Below, piece after piece: positions 14,212 through 14,368 of a stretch of DNA of 14,368 nucleotides. The translations under genes and the position numbers were made by a program. The DNA is from Myxococcales bacterium (GTDB lineage: Bacteria; Myxococcota_A; Bradymonadia; Bradymonadales; Bradymonadaceae), in the NCBI GenBank assembly GCA_007120915.1, contig SKMT01000327.1:1-14368 (forward strand), in the 5' to 3' direction. The notes below the pieces were generated by a model that was not told the DNA's origin, ran no database searches, and saw nothing but the letters and a program-made list of their open reading frames with translations. Position 1 is the stretch's first letter. The number at the start of each line of letters is the position of its first letter.

Positions 14212-14368
14212 GAACTCCCTGCGGGCTACGCCCTCGGTCGGTCGGGGCTACGCTCGGGCAACCGGATCTCCGTGGGCCCGCGCCACCAACCAACAACCAA
14301 TAACCAACCGAACTCCCTGCGGGCTGCGCCCGCGGTCGGTCGGGGCTACGCTCGGGCAACCGAATCTC
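14212..14368. repeat. Two 59-bp direct repeats, 98-bp period, upstream of the GNAT gene
   Basis: The copies at 14212-14270 and 14310-14368 match at 56 of 59 positions (GAACTCCCTGCGGGCT to ATCTC). Copy 2 contains a perfect GCGGGC-TGC-GCCCGC hairpin; copy 1 has the same with one mismatch. Between them lies a C/A-rich low-complexity tract (about 14284-14309). The array may continue past the right edge of the window. Confidence 0.85.

Overview
The window is GC-rich chromosomal DNA from a Gram-negative bacterium. The seven genes visible encode mostly cell-envelope proteins: two lipoproteins with lipoboxes, a membrane-anchored lytic transglycosylase, and an alpha-2-macroglobulin (A2M)-like protein. 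Several are strikingly acidic (Asp/Glu-rich stretches in the A2M-like protein, the DUF1566 lipoprotein and the transglycosylase linker). Together with large repeat-filled intergenic spaces, this suggests a deltaproteobacterium-like or Myxococcota-like lineage, perhaps a salt-adapted Bradymonadales relative. That placement is inference; there is no rRNA or other marker here.

Layout, left to right. (1) 1-3418, minus: N-terminal 1139 residues of an A2M-family protein that runs off the left edge, with about twelve membrane segments inserted where animal A2M carries its bait region. (2) 3531-5060, plus: a YtcJ-type amidohydrolase, divergent from (1). (3) 5061-6148: a 1.1-kb non-coding stretch with direct repeats, CTTGT-loop hairpins and a 55-bp inverted repeat. 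(4) 6149-7180, plus: a PGRP/Amidase_2 lipoprotein. (5) 7181-7617: inverted arrays of degenerate heptamers. (6) 7618-8253, plus: a DUF1566-type lipoprotein. (7) 8254-8606: a possible PHO box and four hairpin repeats that end at the next start codon. (8) 8607-11027, plus: an OmpR/PhoB-type response regulator and a PhoR/ResE-type sensor kinase, forming an operon. (9) 11005-12429, minus: a membrane-anchored lytic transglycosylase whose 3' end overlaps the kinase gene tail to tail. (10) 12430-13019: a repeat-dense spacer. (11) 13020-14120, minus: a long GNAT acetyltransferase. (12) 14121-14368: the GNAT leader and two 59-bp repeats.

How the parts may work together: the A2M-like protein (protease trap or inhibitor), the peptidoglycan amidase and the lytic transglycosylase all act in the periplasm. 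The two-component system is the only regulator in view and resembles phosphate-type PhoBR systems. No direct link between it and the neighbouring genes is visible apart from position. The two most unusual signals are the A2M/polytopic-membrane architecture and a family of short hairpins whose stems vary while their loop stays CTTGT. No tRNA, rRNA, CRISPR array, intact insertion sequence or transposase gene was seen.
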